DNA of 64,000 nt from Macrosoma leucophasiata (Eukaryota; Arthropoda; Insecta; Lepidoptera; Hedylidae). Each line of letters opens with the position of its first letter. The stretch's first letter is position 1. Both the position numbers and the translations under genes were made by a program. Shown piece after piece: positions 11,640 to 26,200 of the stretch. Below the pieces are notes generated by a model. It was not told the origin of the DNA and made no database searches. It worked only from the letters and a program-made list of their open reading frames with translations. Where the stretch lies: positions 22,666,001 to 22,730,000 of the forward strand of contig JAWQUS010000025.1 of the NCBI GenBank assembly GCA_036365455.1, given 5' to 3'.

Positions 11640-14600
11640 GATGATATTGAAAAATTCGATGTCAACTTTACTGTTAATATTTTATTCTAATTTTCATTTA
11701 TTAATAATGTCTGTTATATTTTACACTTTATTCTTACATACTTACTTCACAAAACGAAAAAAAAACTAAGGAAAACTAAATATATTTTGTTATTTGTATG
11801 TAGGTATTTGATATTCGGATTATTTGATATTCGGATTATATTGGACGGAGTTAAAAAGGTATGGATGAATAAAAGAATCGGTACATTATATTTGTTAGAA
11901 TTCTAACGTACTGATAGACCGCCTAAGTGGAATACTGGTAGATTGATGATAGACTGGTAAATTGTTGATAGGTTGAGATATTTACAGTTTGATAGATTTT
12001 TCTATTTTCTGGAGGCTTCCCAGTACCTCAAAGTTTGGTAAAGTGCCCGGAGATGTCAACAGGCTGGCCGCGTGTTACATGGACCAAAACGTGACCGGCG
12101 AATCGAGGATGAATGCATGAATCCGATTTACCTCTCCCTACCCCTTAGGGGATTACAGGCGTCATGTTTTTAGGATTTTGATATATGTTCAACGTAAACG
12201 GACGCGTTACAAACGATGAAAATAAAAACCAAAAAACGTGACAACCTTTATGAATTTGCGTTTTATGGGTGAAGGCGGCATATTGCAAAACTTCAAAGGC
12301 GATAAACTACTGTATGTACTTATACTGTGGTAATACGTACTATACTGGATGTGGAATTACATAAACATTGGTATTTACTTCATTTATACCCGAACAGCTA
12401 TTGTTTATTGATAATATCGATCAAGTAGGTACAAGTTCACTTCGATAATATCTTTTAACTCGAAGGATTACTACAATCTATACTCTATAGTTAATATTAT
12501 AAAGCTTATGTGTGTATGTGTGTAACTCGTACTGGTTCGATTAAAAAATATATACCTACTTGTGGGCTGTAATAAAATCTACGATCAGGGACCATGCCAT
12601 CATCTCCATCTCAAGTCTTAATGCAATCTTACTTTGTTTTGACGTACCTATCGTGTAATGAACGTCAAGGAAAAATACGTTTTAGAGCAGTGTAGTGCCC
12701 CCGCGCATTAAGGTGGCCAACTATTTCCTCCAAGATATATGGAAGTGCGCGCACTATGTACATAAGGATCTAAATGTACTTAAGTACTAGCTAGACACCC
12801 TTAGTAGCACGTGTCTAGTTTTCAGAAGGCAACCATATACTCTTTGAAGTCAACTTACCACACTCTCCCTTAGCAACATGACAGATGACGTGGAAACGTC
12901 TTACATATAAATATCTGTCAAATTAATTAAAAAACCAAGCAGGTTTCCGGTCTCTTCTCTATAAATTTGACCTCATTGGTGTAAGACAACCTCCTTGCGA
13001 GCACCGGTGCAAAGCCGGGCGGAGCGGGTGGCTTTTTCCCAATAATTCCGATTAAGTACTTTGCTAAATGAGATTACTGTTTACATTTTACCAATTCGGC
13101 TATTTTTAAGTTTATGATCGTGTGATATTTTTACTTACATTGTCATTTACGGCCGTAGTCGTTTACCTAAATCAATGTCAATTATATGAATTGCTTACCA
13201 GTTTGTGTTGGCGTATACTAACAAGGAAGAATATTTGTATGTACTTTAGGCACGCCAAGAATAATATGTGCATGACATTAAACTTGTGTATTATGCTGTC
13301 GAATTACATAATAATATGTAGGTATTAGCTCAACAGTTAATTTTTATTTCGTGTATGACAAGCTTCTGCAATGTTATGAAACTTCCACGTGTGGTTATTT
13401 TTGTTGTGTTTCTGAATTGTTCAAGTTGTGTTTAGGCAACTCAAAAAAGGATTTGATAGGTAATTCCAAATAACATTAACAGATCGAACCATAATAGGAT
13501 AGGGATAGAATAATTGAAAAGTAAACTCGTTAAGCTGCCAGTTGGACCGATATCGGTACACGAATAATTAGAAATCATATTTTTCTCGCGGCCTGACAGA
13601 AATAGTATAATATTGCTTGGTATGCCGGTTATAAATAGAAACAAACAAATGTGAACCAAACTATTAGGTGTTCGATTAACTCTTGTAGATAGCTTATCGT
13701 AACAAGGGAATATTCCGAATACCAGATAACTGGGCCAGGTTGACCAGTCATTGAATATTTATGTAATATCCTTGATACAGTAATGTAGTTTCGTTTGAAG
13801 AACTATTGAAAAAAAAAGTGGTGATATCAGTGTGCTAATATTTTTGTTAAAAGTTTCATTTCTCTTATAAAATAGATTTATGATAAGTGACTTGGATTTT
13901 TAGCGCCTAAATATGTGATAATATTGTAGGCCATTTTAGTTTGTATTTATGAAGCTATTGATAACGAGCAACTCAGTTTGGTGGATATGTTAACGTTTTT
14001 TTTTATATTCTACATCTTAAATTATTATTAGTTAATAGGCTCGAGTTTTATTGTAACCGAAGAAATTGAAGAGGAATTCGTTAAGAAAGCTTTACACAAG
14101 CATAATTAACTATGTTAGAACTGGATCGATCATTCCGCGTTCTTAAAACAGGTTCCTAAAAATTATACAAATTGTTGCGGTGTACTCTGATAATTTAAAT
14201 ATTTCTCGACTAAAATATACCTACTAAGAAATATACAATGTAGGTACGATTTTGAACATGGTCATAATTAAAAACGAAATTTACGAAGGGATGACCTAAA
14301 GTACATACAGTAAGAAACGTTAAAACTTACTTTTCTATTCTAATATTACTTAAAAAGGGAAGAAATAAATTAAAAAAGTGTGGGTCTAAATAAAAATAAT
14401 AATAATCAAAAGCTCTCAGAATTCTAAGGTTTTTGCTAGTGTAAACAAATAGTTCTAGCGGTTCGTTTCAACACATTGGTCGTTGTGATTAAACAGCATA
14501 ATATATTTAATTTTATCTCTTTTTAAAGAACTTTCTATTTAAAGGGAGCTGTACTCTAACATACGAAGCAAAAATATTGCCCTTAAATTTTATGGTATCA

Positions 14601-14895
14601 GATGATTACCACTTACCCATTTCACCTTTCTTCTTTATATGAATCAAGGAAATGATTTTTCTTAATTTCCTCCGTAAAAAGATGAATATATGCGGTGTTC
14701 TGCCGCAGCATATATATATCTTATTTTGGTATTGAGTTTAATCATGTAGGTATACAATTATTGATTAACCACAGCTCATCCAAACCACAACAACGCGATT
14801 AAGACCAGCCGTTGGCATTGCCCTACGTACAAATGGGTCAATGTAGTATTGAACTACACGTATTAGGTTAATATTTGTAATTAAACATAATTAAA
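11640..14895. other. AT-rich non-coding stretch
   Basis: Apart from the SINE body at 12000-12165 I see no gene. The missing RNF13 signal-peptide exon may be here or further left. Confidence 0.5.
12000..12165 (+). mobile_element. SINE body, head missing
   Basis: Body of the same SINE family (GCCCGGAGATGTCAACAGGC ... GGGGATTACAGGCGTC) without the tRNA head. Confidence 0.75.
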
Positions 14896-14924
14896 CCTAC
14901 GACTGTGTGTGTTGTGTCTCCGAT

Positions 14925-15010
14925 GAGGTCGGGAGCTCATAGCGCCCTAACGCACTAGCGGCTAGCCGCGGGCGCGTGCGGCCGCGCGGCTAGTCGGTTT
15001 TACAGTTTGA
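14925..15010. other. GC-rich patch upstream of RNF13, possible promoter or 5' UTR
   Basis: Contains CTAGCCGCG ... CGCGGCTAG inverted motifs in an otherwise AT-rich 3-kb stretch, 2.1 kb upstream of the first recognised PA exon. The promoter role is a guess. Confidence 0.3.
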
Positions 15011-15207
15011 TATGCAACCGCCTGTGATTGTATGGCAGTTAAGTGCGTACATATACCTGAAATGTATCCATACGATTACAAATACGAATAAGTGCCTATT
15101 AAATCGCTTGACTGAATTTATATTGTACCAAATACTTGCAATCCGAATGAACTATCTTCATTTGAAAGCGATATAAAAAATAGCCCACGACTATCACAGA
15201 CCTACCC

Positions 15208-15527
15208 ATAGAGCAACGCGGGCCACCGGCCGCCGCGGCGGACCGGAGGGGAGAAGCCATAGCTTTTATTACCGATGCAAAACAGTCAGTAATTTTTTGC
15301 GGGGGGAATAGCGTATGACACACACACACACACACTACAAAAAAATCGTCTATTACTACAAAACTCACACTTTGACTTAACAAAATACATAAACAACTTC
15401 ACGCACACATTTAAACTTCTAGGCGATAGGCGTAGGCCCACTTGGGCTTGTACTTTGACATAGGGAAAAGCCTGCATATGGCTACTCCCCTCCGGTCCGC
15501 CGCGGCCGGTGGCCCGTGTTGCTCTAT
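15208..15527. repeat. MITE family F
   Basis: Long inverted ends AGAGCAACGCGGGCCACCGG / CCGGTGGCCCGTGTTGCTCT; the interior includes a (CA)n run. Second copy at 33620-33837. Confidence 0.88.
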
Positions 15528-16285
15528 GGACCTACCAAATAACCACAAAATATCATAAAAATGATGTACAGATAATATCTTTAACTTCTTCGGAATTAAA
15601 TACATGATTAACATCATAAAGAAATAATTACAAAATTATGCCACTACTGCTCGGGCATAATCTCCGGCATGGTTTTTTTAAAATTAAGTTATAACATTTA
15701 AATTGTCATTCTTCATTATTAGTCACACAGAAAAAAACGTTAACACATCTTTTATAAATACAAATGTTTTAAATAGAATTTGAAAACATTTTGCTTTTAA
15801 AATTTATCAAAAATCTCCTCGACTCTTCGCTATTGTGACAAAGTAATGTGGTTTGGAAGATGCCCTGTGAAAATAAATTAAATCAGAAGATCTAGCCCTA
15901 AGGAGTCCAGACTAATAGATGACCGACGGCGAAGTGGCAGGGCGTGGGAAGTGTGGTATAGGATAACAGTGGAAATCTTGAGCTTAAAAGGATTTCTAGA
16001 AATTTCCATACAGTCTTTGTCACTGAGATTCGTCAACACAAATTCTACAGTGTGCGGTGCAAGCATGAAGCCGCATTTGCCCATAAATGCCATACAAGTC
16101 TTGCATATAGTGGGATTACAACACTTTGTTAGTATATTTTTATCTTAGCGTCAATGCGTTCTTCAGTCAGTATCATGATTGGCGTAACAGTTCTCTGTAT
16201 CTTATTAAGTTTTATCATCACGTATACATATTTTTCTTCTGATCAATATAAAGAGTGATGGAGGCCGAGGGTATGTCCCTATCGT

Positions 16286-16528
16286 ATGTATGTATGTATG
16301 TATGTATCTTCACGCCAGGTCCCTAACGGGGTAGGCAGAGAGTGCAGAGCGCCAGATATCCCGGTTCTGACAAACCTCTCGTGCCTCGTCTACCTTCATC
16401 ATTCTCTTCATACATGCACGCCGATTCCTAAGACTTTTGACCCCACCATCAGACAGAACTCGACCTATTTGGTCTTGGTAGGTCAGTCTTGGTCTTCCTG
16501 GGCCTCTGCAACCATCCACATTCGCATA
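16286..16528 (-). mobile_element. 3' end of the same LINE family, with target-site duplication
   Basis: Complement reads GCRGPGRPRLTYQDQIGRVL and the shared 3' end, with (TATG)n at the tail. Flanked by the 10-bp direct repeat TCCCTATCGT (16276-16285 and 16529-16538). Confidence 0.9.
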
Positions 16529-17111
16529 TCCCTATCGTTTAATCTAATATTAGTACTACGATAAGAATCTGCTTCTGTCGAATCTTGATAACTTCTGTTA
16601 TCGCGTCCCGGTTAAATGCCTTCGTAATTCCGGCAAAAAATATCAGTCCTCAGGGGCGGCAATGGTCAGCATGGTAGGATTTAAAATTATGTTTTCATTC
16701 GAAGTCGTAGAGCGGTATGTGAATGTCGCCCTCACTCTAGACTCTAACGGTCTATAAAGCTTAAGATTTCAGGAACGGTTTCCTTAACCGATAAATGGTT
16801 TTCTGAAACCTGCAATATTTTTCAAATATCTATACCTCACATTATGGGGTGCGTGATGAAAATTAGCCCCACTTTAGGTGTAGGTACCCTGAATTTTTTT
16901 ATCAAGTTTCTATTTCACCAATTTGTCTGCGTGACTATTATATATATTCATGACAGAGACGGACGGAAAGACAGACATGCCGAGACCTTTAAAAAAGTAA
17001 AAGTTTGATAAAATGGATAGCTGAACAGTGTTAGGAATTATTTTATCTAATATCTGTACGTAGGCCCAAACTCCACACGTTTCTGAAACATCTCTCGTCT
17101 CTTGTCATCAG

Positions 17112-17281
17112 ATAGCGGAGGAGTTCCACGACATGCCGGCCAGCTTCGGTCCAGAGTTGCCCTCGGATGGGTTGCGAGGGTACCTGGTGACCGGGGAGCC
17201 GGAGGACGGGTGCGGTCCACTTGCCAAACCGCCAGTCGACCCAGATAACTTCACTGGCAAGTGGATTGTGCTGGTGGCGAG
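17112..17281 (+). CDS. RNF13: RNF13-like exon: first recognised part of PA domain
   Basis: Acceptor tcatcag at the left, donor gtgagt at 17282. It enters in phase 0 (assumed from the protein match) and leaves two bases. It encodes the N-terminal half of the PA domain ([15 protein letters not shown] ... GKWIVLVAR). Copies of the downstream part of this exon follow within 700 bp. Confidence 0.88.
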
Positions 17282-20200
17282 GTGAGTTGTGTTTCTACGA
17301 AGAAGTATGTTGCAATGAGGATTTGTAGCGCTTAAAGAAGTGCATCAACTCCGGAGTTGTCTTCAGATGGGTTGCGAGAGTACCTGATGCAGGGCAACAA
17401 CTTCGCCTGCAAGTGGATTGTGGTGGGGTTAGGTGATTAGTGTCTCTCCGTAGCAGTATTAGGTCATCACAGCGAAGATTCTAGCGGTAAGGGAACTGCC
17501 TATATCAGTAGGTCCAAAGTTGCCCTCGGGCGGGTTGCGAGGGTACCTGGTGACCGAGGAGCCAGAGGACGGGTGCGGCCCACTTGCTAAACCGCCAGTC
17601 GTCCCAGATTACGTCACCGTTAAGTGGATTGTGCTGGTGGCAAGGTGAGTTCTGTTGCTACAGAGAAGTTTAAGGATATGTTGCAACGAGGATTCGTAGC
17701 GCTAAAAGAAGTGCATCAAAGTTGTCTTCAGATGGATTGTGAGAGTACCTGATGCGGGGGAATAACTTCGCCTGCAAGTGGATTGTGGTGGGGTCAGGTG
17801 ATTAGTGTCTCTCCGTAGCAGTATTAGGTCATCACAGCGAGGATTTTTGGTGGTAAGAGAACTGCTAATATCAGCATATCCAGATTGTCCCCGGACGGGC
17901 TGTGCGCCAGACCGGGGGGACCCGAAGGGTTTGGGTCGCTAGCCAAGCCCTCCGAGAACCCAAATAATTTAAATGTAGCCAGGGTCTGTAGGAGACCTGC
18001 AAATCAGCAACTGTATATTTTTGACGGCTTGAAAAGACAACTCTACTGAGGCGAACCTATGATGTACAATAAGTGATACTGAGTTTTTACTAATTCGAAA
18101 GTTTTACACTGGAATTTCGCAAGCTATTTAGAAATGTATCTGAAAAATGTCAATATGGCAAAACCTTCTATAATATGGATCTTGATAAGAATTACGTAAT
18201 TGTTGAATCGAGCTTGTATGTATATAATATACTAATGGATGCCTTCAGATAAATTCTTATGTGAAGTGGTTGTTTTTATTATGTAGAATTCTTCAATGTT
18301 GGTTTTCACTGGTGGCAGAGCTCCAGTGACGGAGCTCGCGGGCGTAGGCACCACCGCATAACCTAATATACTTGCCGCTAAATGGTAGTGTTCAACACTA
18401 TCGTGTTCCGGTCAGATGGCATACCTTAGGCCTCAGGAGTGGTAACGCATCTGCATTTTGACCTTGGTCTTTGTGTGGGTGTCTATAGACTGCAGTCATC
18501 ACTTAACATCAATTGAACTGCATGCTTGTTTGCCACTTCCATTGCATAAAAAATGTTGGGAAAGGGGAAATGAGACATTCTACTGATATACTTTTTACAT
18601 TAGTTTATTACATTTAGTTTTATCTTAGTGATATTCTTGACTTTACATATATTTTTTATCTTGTTTGACATGTATATCAATTGTTATTCACTTTAATTTA
18701 TTTTGTTTGTTTTTGACGTGTCATAAGAGGTGCCTGTCACCCTAAATGAATAAATGAGTTTCTGATTCTGATTCTGTGTAATTCGTTTGCAGGTATAACT
18801 GCAGTTTCGAGGAGAAGATCAGGAACGCGCAGCTGGCGGGCTACGACTGCGCGATCGTACACAATGTTAACTCTAGTGATCTCGGTTAGTAGGCTTTATA
18901 CTGTACTAGCTGTCCCGGCAAACCTAGAAAATACAAAAAAAAAATGTTTAAAAATGTTATGAAAAATAGATGTTGGCCGATTCTCAGACCTATCCAATAT
19001 GCGCACAAAATTTCATGAGAATCGGTCCAGCCGTTTCAGAGGAGTACGGTAACTTACATTGTGACATGGAAATTATATAATATATATAAGATAGCGGCCC
19101 GCCCCGGCTTCGCGCGGTACATTGTTGCCTACCCTCTCCTATTCGTCTTAGCGTGATGATTATACATAGATATAGCCTAAAGTCTTCCTCGATATCTTTT
19201 ATAGTTTAGACAGCGTACGCAAAATAAGTAACTTTTCTGGTAGATTTTTTACACCTTGTGTCTGAAAAACCCAAATATCTTACGGAACCCTATTTTTTCC
19301 AAAATAAAATATAGCCTATGTTACCCGTGGATAATGTAGCTTTCGAATAGTGACGATATCTTTTATGGTTTAGGCAGCATACGCAAAATAAGTAACTTTT
19401 CTGGTTGTATTTTACACCTTGTGTCTGAAAAACCCAAATATCTTACGGAACCCTATTTTTTCCAAAATAAAATATAGCCTATGTTACCCGTGGATAATGT
19501 AGCTTTCGTCTAGTGAAAGAATTTTTAAAATCGGTCCAGTAGTTATTGAGCCTATTCAAACATACAAACAAACAAAAAATATAACCTCTTTATAATATTA
19601 GTATAGACTAGCTGTAGCCTGCGCGCGTTGCTGCGCCACCAACTAAAAAATGACAGTGGCGCCATCTGTTGAATTTGCCCACTCAGAAACCTTTGTGGGC
19701 TCATGCACAACGATTTTGCTAAAGATCACATGATCAAATGCGTAGTTTACGATTCTATAAAGGACATACAGACAAACATTCATTTTTATATAATAATATA
19801 AGAGAAGAAATAGATGTAACAAATGCTGGCGTCGGGACGTGACAACCCTATCGCCCATTAGCGGATGAATTTCCTTCTACTGGAAAGAATTCTCCCACTA
19901 GTGCAATCAGTTATCGTGGTAACGCAGCTGCATTGACCTCTGGTCTTTATGTGGGTGTCTATAGGCCGCAGTCATCACTTAACATCAATGTGACTTGCAT
20001 GCTTGTTTGCCACTTTCATTAGATAAAAAAAGTAAAGCAAGCAATATGAGACTATGAGATCTCCATGAATTCTCTCTATATTATTTATCACTAATATTTT
20101 CTAATTAACTGCCTCGGTAGCCTAGTGGTAGCAGGCCACTACTACTACGCTGAGGTCCTGGGTTCGATTCCTGGGTAGGGGGTTATCAGAGATAATGGTG

Positions 20201-23200
20201 AAAAAGCCTTTATCTCTGGTTCTATTGGGATTTTTCCATTTTCTGGAAATTTCCCAGTCCCCTCAAAGTTTGGTAATGTGCCCGGAGATGTCAACGGGCT
20301 CGCCACCTGTTACATGGGCCAAAACGTAACCGGCGAATCGTGGGTGTTTGCATGTATGCTTGAATGCATGCATTTACCTCTGCCTACCCCTTCGGGGATT
20401 ACAGGCGTGAAGTTACGTTTTTATTATTTATCACGAAACTTACGAGTTAAGTACTTATTTCTACAACTACCTACTGATTAACTGTTTGAATAACTACTTC
20501 CCAGAAATATAATCGAACGAAACAACGTTCTCAGAACGCAGATAATTGCATTGGATACTACATTGTAAATTGTGTGTCATTATTAGAGAACATAATGTTT
20601 TCTTTGTATGTTTTTGTGATCTGAAAAATAAAATTTTGCCGATAAGGAAAAAAATGTCAACAGTGTGATAAATGTATGTTGCAGTCAAAAAGTCATAATA
20701 GGTCTAATTATAAAATGGCTAGATTTCAATAATTTTTTTTTCGATATTGTAGAAAAAGCACGGTGTCAGTGGCGATTCCTGGTGTTCATAATTGGGGTGG
20801 CTCCAGCTTTTGTTATAGTGGTTGTAGTGTTTTGGTGTAGTGTTAAGTGCGCAAAACCTGAAAACCGTTTTTTCAGACGGTCAATCTGAACAACTTTCAG
20901 TCTTTCATCGAGGAACCTACTTTGCAAAAAAGAAATTTCATACAATTTTACATTTTTATTTTTGTATGAAATAGGTGATATTTTTTCGCGATTTTAGTGT
21001 TTAATTACTAAATAAAAATTCAATTAAATCAATAGAAAGATAGAAAACGTATCAAACACTATCACAAATCTACACTATCACGAAAAACATGCGAAAAATC
21101 GTTAAGGTAGTGCGCTATTCACGGCGCCAGACCCGCGCTTCGAACTCCGTGAGTAATACTAGGCGATGGCGGGGGCGGGGCGCGGGCGGCGAACGTCTTT
21201 GTATGGACTCCGCATGCGCTGGCAGAAGCGCATCGCTCGCCTCGGCCGCGTTCGGCGCGACGACAATCGCGAGTTGCGTTCGTAATAGATGACCGCAGCG
21301 CTGGTAAAATGCAATTATTTATTGTACCTAGTACTAAATAATTAGGTTAGAAATATATGATTATTTACATTTTAATGCCTAAAAATTATGGTATGGCGGC
21401 GCTATACGCGCCATCTTAGAGAAATCGCCACCGCACGGGATGTATGCTTCTGTGGTCGACGGACGGGGATATCAAGTGTTCCACAGTCTCTGCATGCCTC
21501 GTAATAGACTTACACCCATATTCTAAGTCGTAATGTCGCTCTCAACTTAACCTTACTCAATGGAATTGGTTTTCTTAATTGTAACTAATAACGTCAACTC
21601 GACCGTTTGAGGTAAGAAAGCAATTTACTATTTATTTTTCGCAATAACACATGCGAGTGAACTTTAGAAATTAAAGAAAAAATGGAAAGAAAAATTTGAC
21701 TTCGGGCAGTAATCGAACCTGCGACCTCAGGATAACCTTTATCTTTACAGGCTTTATACCGAATATACAGGCTACCGAAGTCCACCCAAGCAATTGTGTC
21801 GGAACTGTCTGCAAATACTAGTATAATTAAATACCATATTTTTCTATAAAAATGGATTTTCAAGACTGTGAATTATTTATAATAATAATATGTTAATCCG
21901 TACACAGAGTTACTGTCAAAATACGGAGATAATATTCAGATGCATATCTAGTTTTCACGCTTTAAAAAACTAGAATTATTTTTTTGACAATCTTTGTCAA
22001 TTGTTTAAAAAATCGGTCACATTTCTTAAGATCATATTCCTGTTTGTAGAATGAAAAAAAAATTGGCTAACTTCATGAAAGGAGATGTTGCAAAAATGTA
22101 TGGACTTCCGGCCATGTATTGTACACAATATCATTAACAGGCAAAATCAATGTCATAACGATTTTTACTGAATATTTTCACTTATAAAGCTTTGTTTGCA
22201 GTTACAAAATATTATTTGCAGTTAGAGTTTCAACTCAAACCAACATGGCGAATATGGCTACTATGGCTCTGAATACTATCGAAATCGATTTCATGTGTTA
22301 ATACTAAGAACTTAAACTAATCGATTTCCAATTTATAGAAGCGTCGGCTGTATCGCCGCCATGTTGAATATGGTTGAAAATGATAAAATCGTTTGAATTA
22401 AATGTGGTAGTAACTCTGAAATATATTCTTGAATTAATTAATTGTATTTTTTTCGGATTCTTCTTTAATTTACCCATTTTTTGAGGACATGTACAAACTA
22501 AAGCCGAGCTCGCAATATCTCCTTTATCTTGTTAAAACAGCATTGTATTGTGAACTGTCTTAGTCGTTTTCAACTACGACGTATGACGACACACTATGAC
22601 TGTAACATGTATAATAATATAAATACACACATCAAATGGTTATCAATTAAAATTGAATGAAATGACTCAATCAATAGCTGTAATAGTAAATCTGTACCTA
22701 CATCATAACCATACGGATGCTAGCCAAACCACTCCTCAATTGATTTATAAAGACCGTTATTTATATGTGGTTTTTGTTTTGTTCACATACATTCACTATC
22801 ATTACGCAAAAAATTATACTTATCTTAATATGGGTGGCAATAGTAGCTATCTGAGGACTCTGCTGGTCCAGAAGACTGGTTACGATCGCTTAGCCTGAGA
22901 AATCATGGGCAGAGAATATGTAATAATACTACGTATAGAATGGACACTTCGACGTCCCGCCCCATTTTCCTGCATCACTCAACCCCTTCCCCTCTTATGG
23001 GCGACGGTTGGTATTTTGTACGTGCTACGCACACAGGTGCGCATGTAAATACACGTCACTGATTAATGTCTGTGTAATAGAAACCAAATTAAGCGTTTGT
23101 ATGGAATTTCGGCGGAGTGTCCGCAGTGTGTCATGGGTTCAATCCCTACATGCCGCGGCGTCTAGGCTGGAGCGCCTACATAAGTCCGTCCTTAAAAAAA

Positions 23201-26200
23201 ACCTACACGCCGACAAATTATGGCCTACCACCGATGTTTCGGATTTGAGATCATGGCCATGAACGACAACTATGGTTAGATCCTAGTGTGGTCTGAGTGT
23301 AACTATTTAAGCGTTTGTAGTACCTATAAGCAGCTTTTTAAATCGTATGTTTTCAATGTGATAAGGCTCGATTAAATTAATCCTTTTGTCACTTACACTG
23401 TAGTCTGTATAAATAGTTTGGTGGCGGCGGCTACTATCTGACCGACAGTCAGTTCGCTATGATTGTTAGTAAATAACTCAAATTGCGGATAAATAACTCA
23501 AATCGCGTCTCCTTCGGCGCACCACTATCGGAAGTCATAAAAGTAACCAGCTTTCGAGTTTGCCGTTTTGTCTATAAATTCCTGCAAGTAAATGCATACC
23601 CGTGTCGCACGCCGGTCTAATAATAAACGCGGACGGCAATGCGCCCGTTATCTGGTCATGCTCATGCTCGCGACGCCTACAATGTTCAGTGCACTGTTTA
23701 CTGTGATGCGACGAACATGGATATATTCGCCAGAATGCCTGTGAGTTTTGTTTTGACGAATTTAGTGACGAAGGTGGTGATACGTTTTTTATGTCATTTT
23801 ATCTCCAGTGACGGAGCTCGCAGGCGTGGGCACCACCGCATTACCTAATATACTTGCCGCTAAATGGTATTGTAATGATAGTGCACTATCGTGTTCCGGT
23901 CAGGCGTACGGCCCTGTAATTTCCGGCACAGAGGCATACACCTTAGGCCTCAGGAGTGGTAACGCATCTGCATTTTGACCTTGGTCTTTTTGTAAGTATA
24001 GGCTGCAGTCATCACTTAACATCAATGTGAACTGCATGCTTGTTTGCCTCTTCCATTACATAGAAAAGCATGCAGTTCACGTGGATTTTAAGTAGTAACA
24101 CACGTCTAGATTTGGTACGGAACGGCAGCGGATTCTGTACGCTCCGAACCAAATCCGGACGTGTGTAACTACTATCGGACCGCGGATTCGAACCAAATCT
24201 GGTTGTGTGTAGAGGAGTCCGGCGGACATTATTATTATTAATCAAATCGATGCGGCCCACTTGCGCGGCTTTGGTCTTCAGATTCGGTCCGCCGTACCTA
24301 ACCCGAACGTGTGATACAACTATAAGTGATGACGGCAACCTTAAGTGCGAGATTCACAGACCGCACTACGACTACTTTGAGCGAAGTATGCTTAGAACTG
24401 TGAGAAATGTATGGGTTTTGACAGTTCGAAGCGTACTTTGCTCGAAAGTAAAGTCGTAGTGCGGTCTGTGAATCTCGCACTTAAGGTTGCCGTCATCACT
24501 TATAGTTGTATCACACGTTCGGGTTAGGTACGGCGGACCGAATCTGAAGACCAAAGCCGCGCAAGTGGGCCGCATCGATTTGATTAATAATAATAATGTC
24601 CGCCGGACTCCTCTACACACAACCAGATTTGGTTCGAATCCGCGGTCCGATAGTAGTTACACACGTCCGGATTTGGTTCGGAGCGTACAGAATCCGCTGC
24701 CGTTCCGTACCAAATCTAGACGTGTGTTACTACTTAAAATCCACGTGAACTGCATGCTTTTCTATGTAATGGAAGAGGCAAACAAGCATGCAGTTCACAT
24801 TGATGTTAAGTGATGACTGCAGCCTATACTTACAAAAAGACCAAGGTCAAAATGCAGATGCGTTACCACTCCTGAGGCCTAAGGTGTATGCCTCTGTGCC
24901 GGAAATTACAGGGCCGTACGCCTGACCGGAACACGATAGTGCACTATCATTACAATACCATTTAGCGGCAAGTATATTAGGTAATGCGGTGGTGCCCACG
25001 CCTGCGAGCTCCGTCACTGGAGATAAAATGACATAAAAAACGTATCACCACCTTCGTCACTAAATTCGTCAAAACAAAACTCACAGGCATTCTGGCGAAT
25101 ATATCCATGTTCGTCGCATCACAGTAAACAGTGCACTGAACATTGTAGGCGTCGCGAGCATGAGCATGACCAGATAACGGGCGCATTGCCGTCCGCGTTT
25201 ATTATTAGACCGGCGTGCGACACGGGTATGCATTTACTTGCAGGAATTTATAGACAAAACGGCAAACTCGAAAGCTGGTTACTTTTATGACTTCCGATAG
25301 TGGTGCGCCGAAGGAGACGCGATTTGAGTTATTTATCCGCAATTTGAGTTATTTACTAACAATCATAGCGAACTGACTGTCGGTCAGATAGTAGCCGCCG
25401 CCACCAAACTATTTATACAGACTACAGTGTAAGTGACAAAAGGATTAATTTAATCGAGCCTTATCACATTGAAAACATACGATTTAAAAAGCTGCTTATA
25501 GGTACTACAAACGCTTAAATAGTTACACTCAGACCACACTAGGATCTAACCATAGTTGTCGTTCATGGCCATGATCTCAAATCCGAAACATCGGTGGTAG
25601 GCCATAATTTGTCGGCGTGTAGGTTTTTTTTAAGGACGGACTTATGTAGGCGCTCCAGCCTAGACGCCGCGGCATGTAGGGATTGAACCCATGACACACT
25701 GCGGACACTCCGCCGAAATTCCATACAAACGCTTAATTTGGTTTCTATTACACAGACATTAATCAGTGACGTGTATTTACATGCGCACCTGTGTGCGTAG
25801 CACGTACAAAATACCAACCGTCGCCCATAAGAGGGGAAGGGGTTGAGTGATGCAGGAAAATGGGGCGGGACGTCGAAGTGTCCATTCTATACGTAGTATT
25901 ATTACATATTCTCTGCCCATGATTTCTCAGGCTAAGCGATCGTAACCAGTCTTCTGGACCAGCAGAGTCCTCAGATAGCTACTATTGCCACCCATATTAA
26001 GATAAGTATAATTTTTTGCGTAATGATAGTGAATGTATGTGAACAAAACAAAAACCACATATAAATAACGGTCTTTATAAATCAATTGAGGAGTGGTTTG
26101 GCTAGCATCCGTATGGTTATGATGTAGGTACAGATTTACTATTACAGCTATTGATTGAGTCATTTCATTCAATTTTAATTGATAACCATTTGATGTGTGT

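Noticed and set aside
13122..13328. Hydrophobic ORF VIFLLTLSFTAVVVYLN
   Set aside because: No ATG in frame and no splice evidence.
13376..13435. MKLPRVVIFVVFLN... as the RNF13 signal peptide
   Set aside because: Hydrophobic and upstream, but it stops after 19 codons, has no convincing donor, and lacks the strand expected before the PA exon.
24012..24813. Paired 108-residue ORFs on both strands
   Set aside because: Identical because they lie in palindrome arms; the sequence is repeat-derived.
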